A DNA stretch of 64,000 nucleotides, from positions 30,497 through 94,496 of the forward strand of contig NZ_JAATOW010000015.1 of the NCBI RefSeq assembly GCF_011806405.1. The letters run 5' to 3'. Below the pieces are notes generated by a model. The model did not search any database. It had not been told where the DNA came from and saw only the letters and a program-made list of their open reading frames with translations. The stretch's first letter is position 1; each line of letters begins with the position of its first letter. Made by a program: the position numbers and the translations under genes. Below are positions 42,471 through 54,060 of this stretch, in pieces. The stretch is from Pseudooceanicola sp. HF7 (GTDB taxonomy: Bacteria > Pseudomonadota > Alphaproteobacteria > Rhodobacterales > Rhodobacteraceae).

Positions 42471-44225
42471 ATGTCCCGCTCTCTCAGCAGATACATGCCC
42501 ATCCTTGACTGGGGCCGTCGTTATGATCGTGCCACTTTCAGGAATGACATGATCGCGGCCCTGATCGTGACGATCATGCTGATCCCGCAATCGCTGGCCT
42601 ATGCCCTTCTTGCGGGCCTGCCACCTGAGGCCGGGCTTTATGCCTCGATCCTGCCGATCGTCCTTTACGCGATCTTCGGCACCTCCGGCGCCTTGGCGGT
42701 TGGCCCGGTCGCGGTGGTCTCTCTGCTGACGGCCTCGGCCCTTGGGCAGGTGGCGGCGCAGGGGACGGCGGGTTACGCCGTGGCGGCGCTGACGCTGGCC
42801 TTCCTCTCAGGTGTCTTCCTGCTGGGGCTCGGTCTGCTGCGCCTGGGGTTCCTGGCCAACTTCCTCAGCCACCCGGTTATCGCCGGCTTCATCACCGCCT
42901 CCGGCATCCTAATCGCCGCGGGGCAGATGAAGCACATCCTTGGCGTGCAGGCCGGTGGTGACACGCTGATCGAGATCCTGCATGCGCTTTACGTGCATCT
43001 GGCAGAGGTGAACCTGCCCACGGTCCTCATCGGGGCGGCGGGCCTGGCGTTCCTGTTCTGGGTGCGCAGGGGCATGAAGCCCGCGCTGCGCAAGCTGGGC
43101 CTGAGCCAGGGTGCGGCCAATGTGGCAACAAAGGCCGGTCCGGTGCTGGCTGTTGTTGCCTCGACCGTCGCGGTTTGGGGCATGGGGCTGGGTGCGCAGG
43201 GCGTTGCCATCGTGGGGCAGGTGCCGCAAAGCCTGCCGCCCCTGAGCTTGCCTGATTTCTCTCCGGCCCTGATGCAGGAGCTGCTGGTACCGGCGATCAT
43301 GATCTCCATCATCGGCTTCGTGGAATCCGTTTCCGTCGCGCAGACGCTCGCGGCGAAGAAGCGGCAGCGGATTGATCCGGATCAGGAGCTGATCGGCCTG
43401 GGGGCGGCCAACCTTGGCGCGGCCTTCACGGGGGGGTTTCCCGTTACCGGCGGTTTCTCCCGTTCCGTGGTGAATGCGGATGCCGGGGCCGAGACACCCG
43501 CTGCCGGGGCTTTCACCGCCGTCGGTCTGGCGATCGCCGCCACGATGTTGACGCCGCTGATCCATGACCTGCCAAAGGCCACGCTTGCGGCAACGATAAT
43601 CGTGGCGGTGCTGAGCCTGGTGGATTTTTCAATCCTGCGCCGGACCTGGAAATACTCGAAGGCGGACTTCGCAGCCGTGGTCACGACGATTTTGTTGACG
43701 CTTGGCCTGGGTGTCGAAGCCGGCGTTGGCGCGGGGGTGATCCTGTCCATCGCGCTGCACCTCTACAAGACTTCCAAGCCCCACGTGGCAGAGGTCGGGC
43801 TGATGCCGGGCACGCAGCACTTCCGCAACATCCTGCGCCACGACGTGGAGACATGTGATGAGCTGCTGACGCTGCGCGTGGATGAGAGCCTCTATTTCGT
43901 CAACGCCAGCCTGCTGGAGGACCAGGTCCGCGCGCGGCTTGGCGAGAACCAGAAGATCCGCGACGTGATCCTGATGTTCTCCGCGGTGAACGAAGTGGAT
44001 TTCTCTGCGCTTGAAAGCCTGGAGGCGCTCAATCATCAACTCCAAGAGCTTGGCATCGGCCTGCATCTGTCAGAGGTGAAAGGCCCGGTCATGGATCGCC
44101 TGAGGGAAACGCACTTCCTGGCAGAGTTGAACGGCCGGGTCTTCATGTCCCAGTACGAGGCCTGGTGCGCCCTGAATGGCGGCCAATCCAAGCCGAGGCG
44201 TATCCCCGTCGCTGCGGGGGAATGA
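42471..44225 (+). CDS. SulP family anion permease with STAS domain
   Basis: 584 aa. N-terminal sulfate-transporter region with 10 or more helices (MLIPQSLAYALLAGLPPEAGLYAS), ending in a cytoplasmic STAS domain at about 440-560 (VDESLYFVNASLLEDQV, EVDFSALESLEAL). Likely moves sulfate/sulfite or bicarbonate; next to a persulfide dioxygenase a sulfite/sulfate role is reasonable. 147-bp gap before it, no strong ribosome site. Confidence 0.9.
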   Translation: MSRSLSRYMPILDWGRRYDRATFRNDMIAALIVTIMLIPQSLAYALLAGLPPEAGLYASILPIVLYAIFGTSGALAVGPVAVVSLLTASALGQVAAQGTAGYAVAALTLAFLSGVFLLGLGLLRLGFLANFLSHPVIAGFITASGILIAAGQMKHILGVQAGGDTLIEILHALYVHLAEVNLPTVLIGAAGLAFLFWVRRGMKPALRKLGLSQGAANVATKAGPVLAVVASTVAVWGMGLGAQGVAIVGQVPQSLPPLSLPDFSPALMQELLVPAIMISIIGFVESVSVAQTLAAKKRQRIDPDQELIGLGAANLGAAFTGGFPVTGGFSRSVVNADAGAETPAAGAFTAVGLAIAATMLTPLIHDLPKATLAATIIVAVLSLVDFSILRRTWKYSKADFAAVVTTILLTLGLGVEAGVGAGVILSIALHLYKTSKPHVAEVGLMPGTQHFRNILRHDVETCDELLTLRVDESLYFVNASLLEDQVRARLGENQKIRDVILMFSAVNEVDFSALESLEALNHQLQELGIGLHLSEVKGPVMDRLRETHFLAELNGRVFMSQYEAWCALNGGQSKPRRIPVAAGE

Positions 44226-44633
44226 GAGTTGGGCGAGAGCGATAGTGAGTTTCTGGCCGGTCCGATCACGGGCCGGTCCGTGGCTAGGGCCAAACGCCCT
44301 GGAGCGAGCAAGACTTGACCCCACGCGCAGCGACTTCGCCTCGGTCCAAATTATGAAACGAGTGCGAATGCAAGGTTGCGGCGGGGTTGGAGGCAGGGAC
44401 AGCCGCAGGATCGGCATGGAGCATGTCCATGAAGATCCGCGGAGTATGTCTGTCCTGGATTTCGGTGCATCGCGGAAGAGGGCTAGGGCGAATGTGTCGC
44501 CAACCTCTCCGGGTCACCTGAGGGAAACGCGTTTCAGCCTGTTCCCTGATCTTGCCTGTCCCGTTCATTTGGGGCGGGCGGAGGCCACCTTGTGCAGGCG
44601 GCGGTGCGATTTCGGCCGTGGGCCGAAGCGCAA
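44226..44633. other. 408-bp gap after the SulP gene
   Basis: No convincing gene. The 10-bp element GGCCGGTCCG occurs twice (44255-44264, 44271-44280), and a weak CACGG / CCGTG hairpin overlaps the second copy and could terminate the SulP transcript. Confidence 0.4.
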
Positions 44634-44834
44634 TCAGTTCCTGTTCAGAACTTCGGCAACGCGGGCAGGGATGTCGCCGCGGGTCATGCCGATGTCGGCC
44701 AGTTCGCGGTCGGACAGGGCGTTCAGGGCAGCGTGTGCGCGTTGGGATTCGATTGCACGGGCAAAGGACGTGAAGAAGGCAGCGACGGAAGCGCGGATGC
44801 TGGAGGTCGGTGCGTTGGTGCTGAGTACAGCCAT
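44634..44834 (-). CDS. DUF1127 (YjiS-like) small protein
   Basis: 66 aa. Ends with the DUF1127 motif LNALSDRELADIGMTRGDI. Small Arg-rich DUF1127 proteins in alphaproteobacteria affect RNA turnover and C/N or phosphate balance. ATG at 44834 with CGGAG upstream; the frame is open to 44963 but the added part is not family-like. The 278-bp region to 45112 has no other gene. Confidence 0.87.
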   Translation of the reverse strand: MAVLSTNAPTSSIRASVAAFFTSFARAIESQRAHAALNALSDRELADIGMTRGDIPARVAEVLNRN

Positions 44835-45112
44835 TGTTTTTCTCCGGGTTGGTAGGTTCGTTGTCTTGAGCCACCAGATAGTCTGCTGCGGCGCGGCATA
44901 CCACATCCGATTCGGGAAAGCCGTCATGCAGTGGTTGCAAGGATCCACAACAGGCCGCCGCACTGGGGAAGCCTGACAGCGGCCTGGTTTAGCCTCTGAA
45001 GTGGCCAGTTCAGCCCGACGAGCGCCTTTGTCCGGAGGGTGGGGATTGCGGCGTTGCCGGATGTCGCCGCGCTGATAGGATCGTCGCGATTCAACCGGAA
45101 AGGGTCAATCCG

Positions 45113-45586
45113 ATGCAAGAGCGAAGCCTTGGCAGAACAATCTGGAACCTTGTCCTGGCGCTGGTGAACGCCACGCTCATCCTGGTGATCCTGTGCCTTT
45201 ACCTGGGTTTGCGGCTGACCGACCGGGTGCACTCCATCACCAAGGATTTCGCCGCCAGCCTGATCTCTCTTGAGCCGGTCAAGGAAGAGGTCCGGGGCAT
45301 GAGCACTGAGATCCAGGGCATGACCCGTGAGATCGCCGCGCTTCGGTCCGATCTTGGGGAGCTGCGCGAAGGCGGTCAGGAGTTGAGCTCGCAGGCGCTG
45401 GAGAATGTCAGTGACCGGCTCGACGCGATGAGCGCAAGGGTGAACGCCGCGACAAGCGGCATTGAAGAGATCATCGCCCATCCCGAAGTTCTGGTGGAAA
45501 CGGCGATCGACAAGGCAGCGGAAGAAGTGAAAGAGGGGGTATCCCAGATGTGGGGCTGCTTCCCCTCCGGCGAACCGCTGTCCTAG
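45113..45586 (+). CDS. Membrane-anchored coiled-coil protein of unknown function
   Basis: 157 aa. One transmembrane helix at about 11-34, then a long predicted helix/coiled coil (about 45-115; KEEVRGMSTEIQGMTREI, ALRSDLGELREGGQEL), and a short C-terminal region ending MWGCFPSGEPLS. N-terminus inside by charge. No family recognised. Ribosome site AAAGGG. Confidence 0.75.
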   Translation: MQERSLGRTIWNLVLALVNATLILVILCLYLGLRLTDRVHSITKDFAASLISLEPVKEEVRGMSTEIQGMTREIAALRSDLGELREGGQELSSQALENVSDRLDAMSARVNAATSGIEEIIAHPEVLVETAIDKAAEEVKEGVSQMWGCFPSGEPLS

Positions 45587-45746
45587 GGAGGGGGCGACCG
45601 AGAGAGGCCAGCTCTGAAAGCGCCCGCTGTTCGCAAAACTCCGCCAGCACAGCTTTTGCGCTAGGCCACTGCAGAATGCTCAAGCTGATTGGAATGAAGG
45701 TTGGCCGAATCCTAAAGCCTGATATCCCAAGGAAACCAAGCGATAG

Positions 45747-45836
45747 TGGCGGAGAGACAGGGATTCGAACCCTGGGAACCCGTAAAGGCTCAACGGTTTT
45801 CGAGACCGCCCCGTTCGACCACTCCGGCACCTCTCC
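45747..45836 (-). tRNA. tRNA-Ser (CGA)
   Basis: 90 nt including an encoded CCA end (discriminator G). The acceptor stem GGAGAGG pairs with TCTCTCC, the anticodon loop is CTCGAAA giving anticodon CGA (codon UCG), a long variable arm is typical of class II tRNA, and the T loop reads GGTTCGAATCC. The flanking 45587-45746 and 45837-46012 hold no other gene. Confidence 0.95.
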
Positions 45837-46012
45837 GCGGGGATCGTGGGGCGCCGTTTAAACACGATTGTGAGGGGGCGCAAGGGGGCTTTTTCATTGC
45901 CGGGGCATCGAAATGGCCTAAGCTTGATTTTGCAGGCGATGAGTGACCGTCGGACAGAGTACGCGTTCGAGGCGCCGCCAGGCAACGAGGCATCAAAGAC
46001 AGGAGCGTGGCC

Positions 46013-46942
46013 ATGAACCTCCAAAGAGGCAGCCTTTCCGACAGCAACGCGGCCCGGTCCCGCCGGGCAGGGTCCATTGCACAGACAGACCCCAGGTCCG
46101 GGGTGTCGCAGATCAGCGCCCGGCTTTGGCTGACGCTTTGCGCGTTTGTCATCCTTCTGGTCTCCGTCCTCCCGCTCAAGGCCGCGACAAGAGAGGAGGT
46201 CGCCGACTTCCTTGAGGTCACGGGGTTCGATGTCGCGCTGGAAAGCATCAAGCTTTCCGCGGAAAGCGGGCCGATCATGCTGGGCATGCAGGACACCGAT
46301 TTCGCCACCACCTGGAACGTCCTGACCGACAGCGTCTTCGACGTCACCGTGATCCAGAACATGGGTCTTGAGATCATTCAGAATGCAATTGCCGAAGACG
46401 ATCTGAAATTCGCCGACGACTTCTACAGCAGTGACCTTGGTCAGCGTCTGGTCGAGGTCGAGAACATGTCGCACATGTCTTCTCGGGCGGACCGCATGGC
46501 AGATGCCTCTGCCGAGCTGGAACAGCTTCTGGACAGTGGTGCGAATGAACGTATCGCGATCCTCGATCGTCTGAACCGGGCCGCCGATACCTCTGACGGG
46601 GCTGGCGACGTCATGGCCGAGGTGCAGTTTCGCTTCCTGCGTGCGGCGCGTGACGCTGGCGTGATCGAATTCCGGGTCGACGATGAAGAGCTCTACAATC
46701 GCCTTCTTGACCAGTCGAAGGCAGCGCGTGAGGCCGGGCGCATGGATTCCCTGGCGAGCGCTGCGCTCACCTACAAGGATTTCTCCAACGAAGACCTCGC
46801 GGCTTATGCGGATGCCCTGGAAGATCCCGCCATGCAGCGCGTCTATGAACTGATGAACGCCGTGCAGTCCGAGATACTGGCAAACCGCTTCGAAGCGATG
46901 GCGGCGAAGCTTGAGGGGGTCCAACCCTCTTCGGATCTCTGA
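46013..46942 (+). CDS. Secreted or membrane-anchored DUF2059-type protein (first of a pair)
   Basis: 309 aa. An extended polar N-terminus precedes one hydrophobic segment at about 36-57 (uncleaved anchor or long signal). The remainder is all-helical, with a C-terminal region VYELMNAVQSEILANRFEAM and the motif YSSDLGQRLVEVE resembling DUF2059 (FxSPxGQKL). Function of DUF2059 is unknown. AGGAG precedes the ATG at 46013. Directly followed, 3 bp later, by a similar gene. Confidence 0.75.
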   Translation: MNLQRGSLSDSNAARSRRAGSIAQTDPRSGVSQISARLWLTLCAFVILLVSVLPLKAATREEVADFLEVTGFDVALESIKLSAESGPIMLGMQDTDFATTWNVLTDSVFDVTVIQNMGLEIIQNAIAEDDLKFADDFYSSDLGQRLVEVENMSHMSSRADRMADASAELEQLLDSGANERIAILDRLNRAADTSDGAGDVMAEVQFRFLRAARDAGVIEFRVDDEELYNRLLDQSKAAREAGRMDSLASAALTYKDFSNEDLAAYADALEDPAMQRVYELMNAVQSEILANRFEAMAAKLEGVQPSSDL

Positions 46943-46945
46943 TCC

Positions 46946-47776
46946 GTGCTGCGGGCGCTGGTCATTGGCGCCGTTTGCCTGATGACGACGCCTGCGCCGG
47001 GAACGGCGCAGGAGGGGGCCGGGGCGCGCATCTACGTCCTGATGGACATGGCCCGGATGATGGAGATCCTGCGCAGTGAAGGCGTGAGTGCTGGGCAGGA
47101 CATGGCGTCGGATTACCTTCCGGAGGAAGAGCATCCCGGTTTCGCGCGCACGGTGGAAGAGGTCTTCGATACGGACCAGATGAACACCGCCATGGCAATG
47201 ACCTTCGACGCCGAAATCGCCGCGCGGACCGGTGCGGAAGAGCGCGCGGTGATTGAAAACTTCTTCGGGCAAGGCCCAGGCCAGCGCATCGTCTCCGCCG
47301 AGATGTCGGCGCGGCAGGCCCTGCTTTCACAGGATGTCGAGGATGCGGCCCGTGAGCGCCTGCCAGAGATCCTTGCCTCTGATCCGGAACTCTCCGACCT
47401 GGTGGGCAGCTTCATCGCGGTCAATGACCTGGTCGACTTGAACGTCGCCGGCGCCCTGTCTGCAAGTTTCGCCTTCTACGCCGGTCTTGCTGAAGCCGGA
47501 GCGATCGACGCCGATGAGGACCGGATCCTGCAATTGACCTGGCAGCTGGCAGAGCCCACCCGCCGGGATACCACAGAATGGCTGGCCGCCTATCTCTTTA
47601 TGGTCTACGAGCCGCTGGATCGCTCCGACCTGCAGGCCTATGTGGATCTGTCCGGGCAACCGGCGGGGCAGCATCTGAACGCGGCCCTTTTCGCCTCCTT
47701 CGGAACGCTCTATGACGACATCTATCGTCGCCTTGGCCAATCGCTGGGCCGACGCCTTGCCAGCGAGGAGCTTTAA
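46946..47776 (+). CDS. Secreted DUF2059-type protein (second of a pair)
   Basis: 276 aa. GTG start; signal peptide MLRALVIGAVCLMTTPAPGTAQ. Helical periplasmic protein with the repeated motif FFGQGPGQRIVSAEMSARQ, equivalent to YSSDLGQRLVEVENMS in the first protein, and LSGQPAGQHLNAALF near the end. The pair likely arose by duplication and is co-translated. Function unknown. Confidence 0.75.
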   Translation: MLRALVIGAVCLMTTPAPGTAQEGAGARIYVLMDMARMMEILRSEGVSAGQDMASDYLPEEEHPGFARTVEEVFDTDQMNTAMAMTFDAEIAARTGAEERAVIENFFGQGPGQRIVSAEMSARQALLSQDVEDAARERLPEILASDPELSDLVGSFIAVNDLVDLNVAGALSASFAFYAGLAEAGAIDADEDRILQLTWQLAEPTRRDTTEWLAAYLFMVYEPLDRSDLQAYVDLSGQPAGQHLNAALFASFGTLYDDIYRRLGQSLGRRLASEEL

Positions 47777-47835
47777 CAGGCTTGGCTTGCGGGTCGCGGG
47801 CGGTGCCAAATGACGTCACCCCGCGGGATCGGCCC

Positions 47836-47864
47836 TTGACAAGGTGGGGTTGAGGCTTGATAAG
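47836..47864 (+). promoter_or_regulatory. Probable rplU-rpmA promoter
   Basis: Perfect -35 TTGACA (47836-47841), 17-bp spacer, -10 GATAAG (47859-47864). Leader of about 130 nt to rplU. Confidence 0.65.
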
Positions 47865-48003
47865 CCGCCCATCCCGGCAGGCCTCGCTTCGCCGGGCATT
47901 TCAATTTCGCCCAAGGACGGGCGCGCTGTTCGATGGCGGTCGGGAAACCGGCCATGAACACCCGGAAGGGGGCCGCAGAACGCGACAGAAAAGGAAGAGC
48001 AAT

Positions 48004-48627
48004 ATGTTTGCGGTTCTCAAGACCGGCGGCAAGCAATACAAGGTCCAGTCCGGTGACCTGCTGCGCGTCGAGAAGCTGGCAGCTGATGCTGGCGAAACCA
48101 TCCAATTCAACGACATCCTCATGCTGGGCGGCGATTCCGTTGTCGTGGGCGCGCCCTTCGTCGAAGGCGCAGCTGTTCAGGCAGAGGTCGTCGATCAGAT
48201 CCGTGGCGAAAAGGTCATCCACTTCGTCAAGCGTCGTCGGAAGCACTCGTCCAAGCGCACCAAGGGCCACCGTCAGTCCCTGACGCTGCTCAAGGTCACG
48301 GACATCCTCGCCGACGGCGCGGACAAGACCGGCGTCAAGGCCGCTCTGGGCGCAGGTTCTGCTCCCGCTGCTGCCAAGGCTGCTCCGGCGCCTAAGGCAA
48401 AGGCAAAGGCCGCACCGGCTGCTGCTGAAGGGTCCGACGATCTGAAGAAGCTTTCGGGCGTTGGCCCCGCGATGGAGAAAAAACTGGTTGCCGCAGGCAT
48501 CACCAGCTACGCTCAGGTCGCAGCCTGGACCGAAGAAGATATTGCCCGCATCGACGAAGAACTGTCGCTGAAAGGCAAGATCGAGAAAGAAGGCTGGGTC
48601 GCACAAGCGGCTGAGCTTCAAGGCTAA
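48004..48627 (+). CDS. rplU: 50S ribosomal protein L21, C-terminally extended
   Basis: 207 aa; standard L21 is about 103 aa. Residues 1-103 are canonical ([34 protein letters not shown]). An Ala/Pro/Lys linker (about 110-140) leads to a helix-hairpin-helix-like domain ([34 protein letters not shown]). The extension is intact, in frame and well coded. Such extensions occur in some alphaproteobacteria; their role is not known. The frame is open from 47857 but the ATG at 48004 is right for L21. Confidence 0.95.
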   Translation: MFAVLKTGGKQYKVQSGDLLRVEKLAADAGETIQFNDILMLGGDSVVVGAPFVEGAAVQAEVVDQIRGEKVIHFVKRRRKHSSKRTKGHRQSLTLLKVTDILADGADKTGVKAALGAGSAPAAAKAAPAPKAKAKAAPAAAEGSDDLKKLSGVGPAMEKKLVAAGITSYAQVAAWTEEDIARIDEELSLKGKIEKEGWVAQAAELQG

Positions 48628-48649
48628 CCCGTAGACAGGAGATACCAAG

Positions 48650-48919
48650 ATGGCACACAAAAAAGCTGGCGGTTCCTCCCGCAACGGTCGCGACTCCGCG
48701 GGTCGCCGCCTCGGCATCAAGAAGTTCGGCGGCGAAGTCGTCATCCCCGGCAACATCATCGCGCGTCAGCGCGGCACCAAATGGTACCCGGGTGAAGGCG
48801 TCGGCATGGGCAAGGATCACACGATCTTCGCAACCGTTGAAGGCAACGTCTCGTTCCGCAAGGGGCTCAAGGGTCGTACCTTCATTTCGGTCATGCCAGC
48901 AGCGGAAGCTGCCGAGTAA
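48650..48919 (+). CDS. rpmA: 50S ribosomal protein L27
   Basis: 89 aa. Begins [16 protein letters not shown], the L27 tail that reaches the peptidyl-transferase centre, with no N-terminal cleavage extension. Follows rplU after 22 bp with AGGAG. Confidence 0.98.
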   Translation: MAHKKAGGSSRNGRDSAGRRLGIKKFGGEVVIPGNIIARQRGTKWYPGEGVGMGKDHTIFATVEGNVSFRKGLKGRTFISVMPAAEAAE

Positions 48920-48947
48920 GCCGATCTTCATCATGTGATGAAAAGGA

Positions 48948-48973
48948 GGGGATCGGTAGAAAAACCGGTCCCC
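48948..48973 (+). terminator. Hairpin after rpmA
   Basis: GGGGATCGGT / ACCGGTCCCC, 10-bp stem with one G-U wobble and a 6-nt loop; only a short T stretch follows, so it may be partial. Confidence 0.6.
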
Positions 48974-49028
48974 TTCGACGTTTCAGGAGGCGTCTGGGGC
49001 CCCTATATCCCCTTCAGGAGGATTCCCC

Positions 49029-49568
49029 ATGAACGACGACATGCTGGTCGACCAGGCCGTTATCAAGGCAGAAAACCTTGAGCTGCGTCCGCTGCGGATT
49101 TCCGATGCGGGGCTTATCGGGCTCTATTCTTCGGATCTGCGGGTTGCGTCGATGACCACTTCGATCCCACATCCGCTGCCACCAGGCACGACGGAGGCCT
49201 TCATCGACCGCGCCATGCAGCCGAACCGGCGCGAGGTGATCTGGGCCATGGACGCGACCTGCGTCGGCGGGGCTGAGCTCAAGGGCATCATCAGCCTGAA
49301 GCGGCTGGACGAAGCGCAGTCGGAGATCGGCTATTGGGTCGCCCCGGCCTGGTGGAACGGCAATGTCGCCTCAGCCGCCGTGACGGCCCTTGTCGCGGCA
49401 AACCCGCTGAAGGACCGGTCGATCTTCGCCAGCGTCTTTCAGGACAATCCCGGGGCTGCCCGGGTTCTCACCAAGAACGGCTTCGAATATGTCGGCGATG
49501 CCGAAACATTCTCGGTCGCACGGGGCGCCAAGGTGGCGACCTGGACTTACATCAAAAAACTCGATTGA
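49029..49568 (+). CDS. GNAT family N-acetyltransferase (RimJ/RimL type)
   Basis: 179 aa. LELRPLRISDAGLI at the start, IGYWVAPAWWNGNVASAAV (acetyl-CoA region) and QDNPGAARVLTKNGFEYVGD at the end are typical of RimJ/RimL-like enzymes that acetylate protein N-termini or small amines. Ribosome site AGGAGG. Lies between rpmA and obgE, a common alphaproteobacterial position. Confidence 0.88.
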   Translation: MNDDMLVDQAVIKAENLELRPLRISDAGLIGLYSSDLRVASMTTSIPHPLPPGTTEAFIDRAMQPNRREVIWAMDATCVGGAELKGIISLKRLDEAQSEIGYWVAPAWWNGNVASAAVTALVAANPLKDRSIFASVFQDNPGAARVLTKNGFEYVGDAETFSVARGAKVATWTYIKKLD

Positions 49569-49585
49569 GCCGCCGGAGCTTCTGA

Positions 49586-51762
<2,177 letters not shown>

Positions 51763-51788
51763 GCGCGCCACAGGGAAGGAAGACAGGG

Positions 51789-53054
51789 ATGAAGGACATG
51801 GACAACATTCCGGCCGCAATGCTTGGCATCGGCGAGGCGGCGAAAGCTGCAGCGGCGGAGCTTGCCTTTGCCAGCCAGGAGCGGAAGTACGCGGCCCTGG
51901 TCGGCGCGGCAGAGACCGTCTGGGCCCGGCGCGAGGCCATCATCGACGCCAATTGCCTAGACATGGCCTACGCCGAGGAAAAGGGCCTGTCGAAGGCGAT
52001 GCTGGACCGGCTGATGCTGGACGAAAGCCGTATCCGCTCCATCGTGGACGGGCTGCGCGCCGTGGCCGAGCAAAAGGACCCGGTGGGCGATGTGATCACC
52101 CAGTGGGACATGCCGTCGGGGCTGAACATCCGCCGCGTGCGTACGCCGCTTGGCGTGGTCGGCGTGATCTACGAAAGCCGTCCCAACGTGACCGCGGATG
52201 CGGGCGCACTCTGCCTCAAGTCCGGGAATGCCGTTATCCTGCGCGGCGGTTCCGAAAGCTTCCACAGTTCTGCGGCGATCCATGAATGCCTGGTTGAAGG
52301 TCTTCGTCAGGCCGGTCTGCCCGAAGCGGCCATCCAGCTGGTTCCGACCCGTGATCGCGCGGCGGTTTCCGAGATGCTGACAATGGTCGGCCTGATCGAC
52401 GTGATCGTGCCACGTGGCGGCAAGGGCCTTGTCGGCCTGGTCCAGAGAGACGCGCGTGTGCCCGTCTTTGCCCACCTCGAAGGGATCTGCCACACCTATG
52501 TCGGCGCGACGGCGGATCCGGCCATGGCACTTGAGATCGTCCTGAACGCGAAGACTCGGCGCACCGGGATCTGCGGCTCCATGGAATGCCTGTTGCTGGA
52601 CTGGCGCTTTTTCACCCAGCATGGCTCCATGATCATCGACGCCCTGCTCAAGGCCGGGGTCGAGGTGCGCGGCGCTGGCGAATTGCAGAAGATCGACGGT
52701 GTGACCCCGGCCACCCCGGAAGACTTCGGCAAGGAGTTCCTGGACATGATCTGCGCGGCCAAGCTGGTGGATGGTGTCGATGAAGCCATCGAGCACATCC
52801 GCACCTATGGCTCCCAGCACACGGATGCGATCATCACCGAGGATCAGCAGGCGGCGGACCACTTCTTTGAACGTCTCGACAGCGCCATCCTGATGCACAA
52901 CGCCTCGACCCAGTTCGCGGATGGTGGCGAGTTCGGCATGGGCGCGGAAATCGGCATTGCCACGGGCAAGATGCATGCGCGCGGCCCGGTGGGGGCCGAG
53001 CAGCTGACCAGCTTCAAGTACCTCGTAGAGGGCAAGGGCGCGATCAGAAGCTGA
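51789..53054 (+). CDS. proA: Glutamate-5-semialdehyde dehydrogenase
   Basis: 421 aa. Aldehyde-dehydrogenase fold; catalytic cysteine in [13 protein letters not shown], and [15 protein letters not shown] and [10 protein letters not shown] are ProA signatures. Reduces glutamyl-5-phosphate, second step of proline synthesis. 26 bp after proB; its 3' end overlaps the convergent chpT by 11 bp. Confidence 0.97.
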   Translation: MKDMDNIPAAMLGIGEAAKAAAAELAFASQERKYAALVGAAETVWARREAIIDANCLDMAYAEEKGLSKAMLDRLMLDESRIRSIVDGLRAVAEQKDPVGDVITQWDMPSGLNIRRVRTPLGVVGVIYESRPNVTADAGALCLKSGNAVILRGGSESFHSSAAIHECLVEGLRQAGLPEAAIQLVPTRDRAAVSEMLTMVGLIDVIVPRGGKGLVGLVQRDARVPVFAHLEGICHTYVGATADPAMALEIVLNAKTRRTGICGSMECLLLDWRFFTQHGSMIIDALLKAGVEVRGAGELQKIDGVTPATPEDFGKEFLDMICAAKLVDGVDEAIEHIRTYGSQHTDAIITEDQQAADHFFERLDSAILMHNASTQFADGGEFGMGAEIGIATGKMHARGPVGAEQLTSFKYLVEGKGAIRS

Positions 53055-53658
53055 TCGTCAGCCCATGCTCCGTTTCGGTCAGGGTGATCTGGCCGAAACG
53101 TTCCGCGACAACGGCGGGCAGAAGGGCGAATTGCACATGGGCCGGCATCACTGTCTCTGCGCCTTCGCCCGTCTTGACCGTTTCCCACAGGAAGCTGTCC
53201 GGTCGGTCCGTCTTGGCCGGGCCGGACACCTCCCAGCCCTTGGGATTGTCATCGGGCCGAGTGACGGAGATCGCGCCGCCCTGGGGCATGGCGCTTTCCA
53301 GGCACAGCATGGCCAGAAAGACCTCCTGGATGTCGGAGCGGTCAAAGCTGCCTTCCTGGGGTGTCCAGTCATAGGTGATCCGCCCGCTCTGGCTGAGATC
53401 ATCCAGGATCGAACAGACCTCTTTCGGGCCGATCTGCTGCCCGTGTCCCGCAAGTCCGAAAGCGATCCTCAGGAACCGGATCTTGGCCGAGGCCGAGGAG
53501 ACGGAATCCGAGATCAGCATCATTTCCGGCCCGCGCACCGCACCTTCCAGGGAAAGCAGTTCGATGCCGTTCTGAATGGCTCCCACCGGCGAAATGAGGT
53601 CGTGGCATATGCGGGACCCTATCAACGAGGCAAGTAAATGGCTATTCTGCGAGTTCAT
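53044..53658 (-). CDS. chpT: Histidine phosphotransferase ChpT
   Basis: 204 aa. H box [20 protein letters not shown] with phosphorylated His19, then a degenerate HATPase-like domain. ChpT passes phosphate from CckA to CtrA and CpdR, controlling cell cycle or, in Rhodobacteraceae, motility and gene-transfer-agent genes. The ATG at 53658 has AGAAGG; the frame is open to 53745. Divergent from the DUF3553 gene with about 35 bp between starts. Confidence 0.9.
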   Translation of the reverse strand: MNSQNSHLLASLIGSRICHDLISPVGAIQNGIELLSLEGAVRGPEMMLISDSVSSASAKIRFLRIAFGLAGHGQQIGPKEVCSILDDLSQSGRITYDWTPQEGSFDRSDIQEVFLAMLCLESAMPQGGAISVTRPDDNPKGWEVSGPAKTDRPDSFLWETVKTGEGAETVMPAHVQFALLPAVVAERFGQITLTETEHGLTISF

Positions 53659-53693
53659 GGGCCTTCTAACCTGACATGGTACTGGAATTGACG

Positions 53694-53876
53694 ATGGGCG
53701 AGCTGAACGATCTTCTCGAACCGGGCATGCTTGTCCGACACCCACAGCAACCCGACTGGGGAGTCGGGCAGGTACAGTCCAATATTTCCGGACGAATTAC
53801 AGTAAATTTTCCAGATGCAGGCAAAGTTGTCATCGAAGGGTCCCAGATCGATTTGATCCCAGTCTTTTCCAACTGA
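53694..53876 (+). CDS. DUF3553 domain protein
   Basis: 60 aa. LEPGMLVRHPQQPDWGVGQV, then SGRITVNFPDAGKVVI, matches the small DUF3553 (CarD/Tudor-like beta fold) family. An in-frame ATG at 53676 is possible but has no better ribosome site; the chosen start matches typical family length. Function unknown. The 184 bp after it contain no gene, only the upstream region of olsB. Confidence 0.78.
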   Translation: MGELNDLLEPGMLVRHPQQPDWGVGQVQSNISGRITVNFPDAGKVVIEGSQIDLIPVFSN

Positions 53877-54060
53877 AACCCTGAATTGGTTGATGAAGGG
53901 TTAACACAACCGACGCATGCATTCAACTTTGCGCAGGGGTGCGAAGCAGGATGGCGGACTTGCACTGAAGCGGGCGCTCTCCTAAAAGACGGGCAATTCT
54001 CCGGCTGGGCCGCGGGCCTGTTCCGCCTTGAAACGATGCGCCGTCAGGACCGAAACGCCG

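Noticed and set aside
44176..44976. Open frames after the SulP gene on either strand
   Set aside because: They overlap SulP and the DUF1127 gene on opposite strands, with no ribosome site or family resemblance.
45680..47272. 530-codon minus-strand open frame over the tRNA and DUF2059 genes
   Set aside because: It runs through the tRNA gene and opposes two coupled genes with signal sequences.
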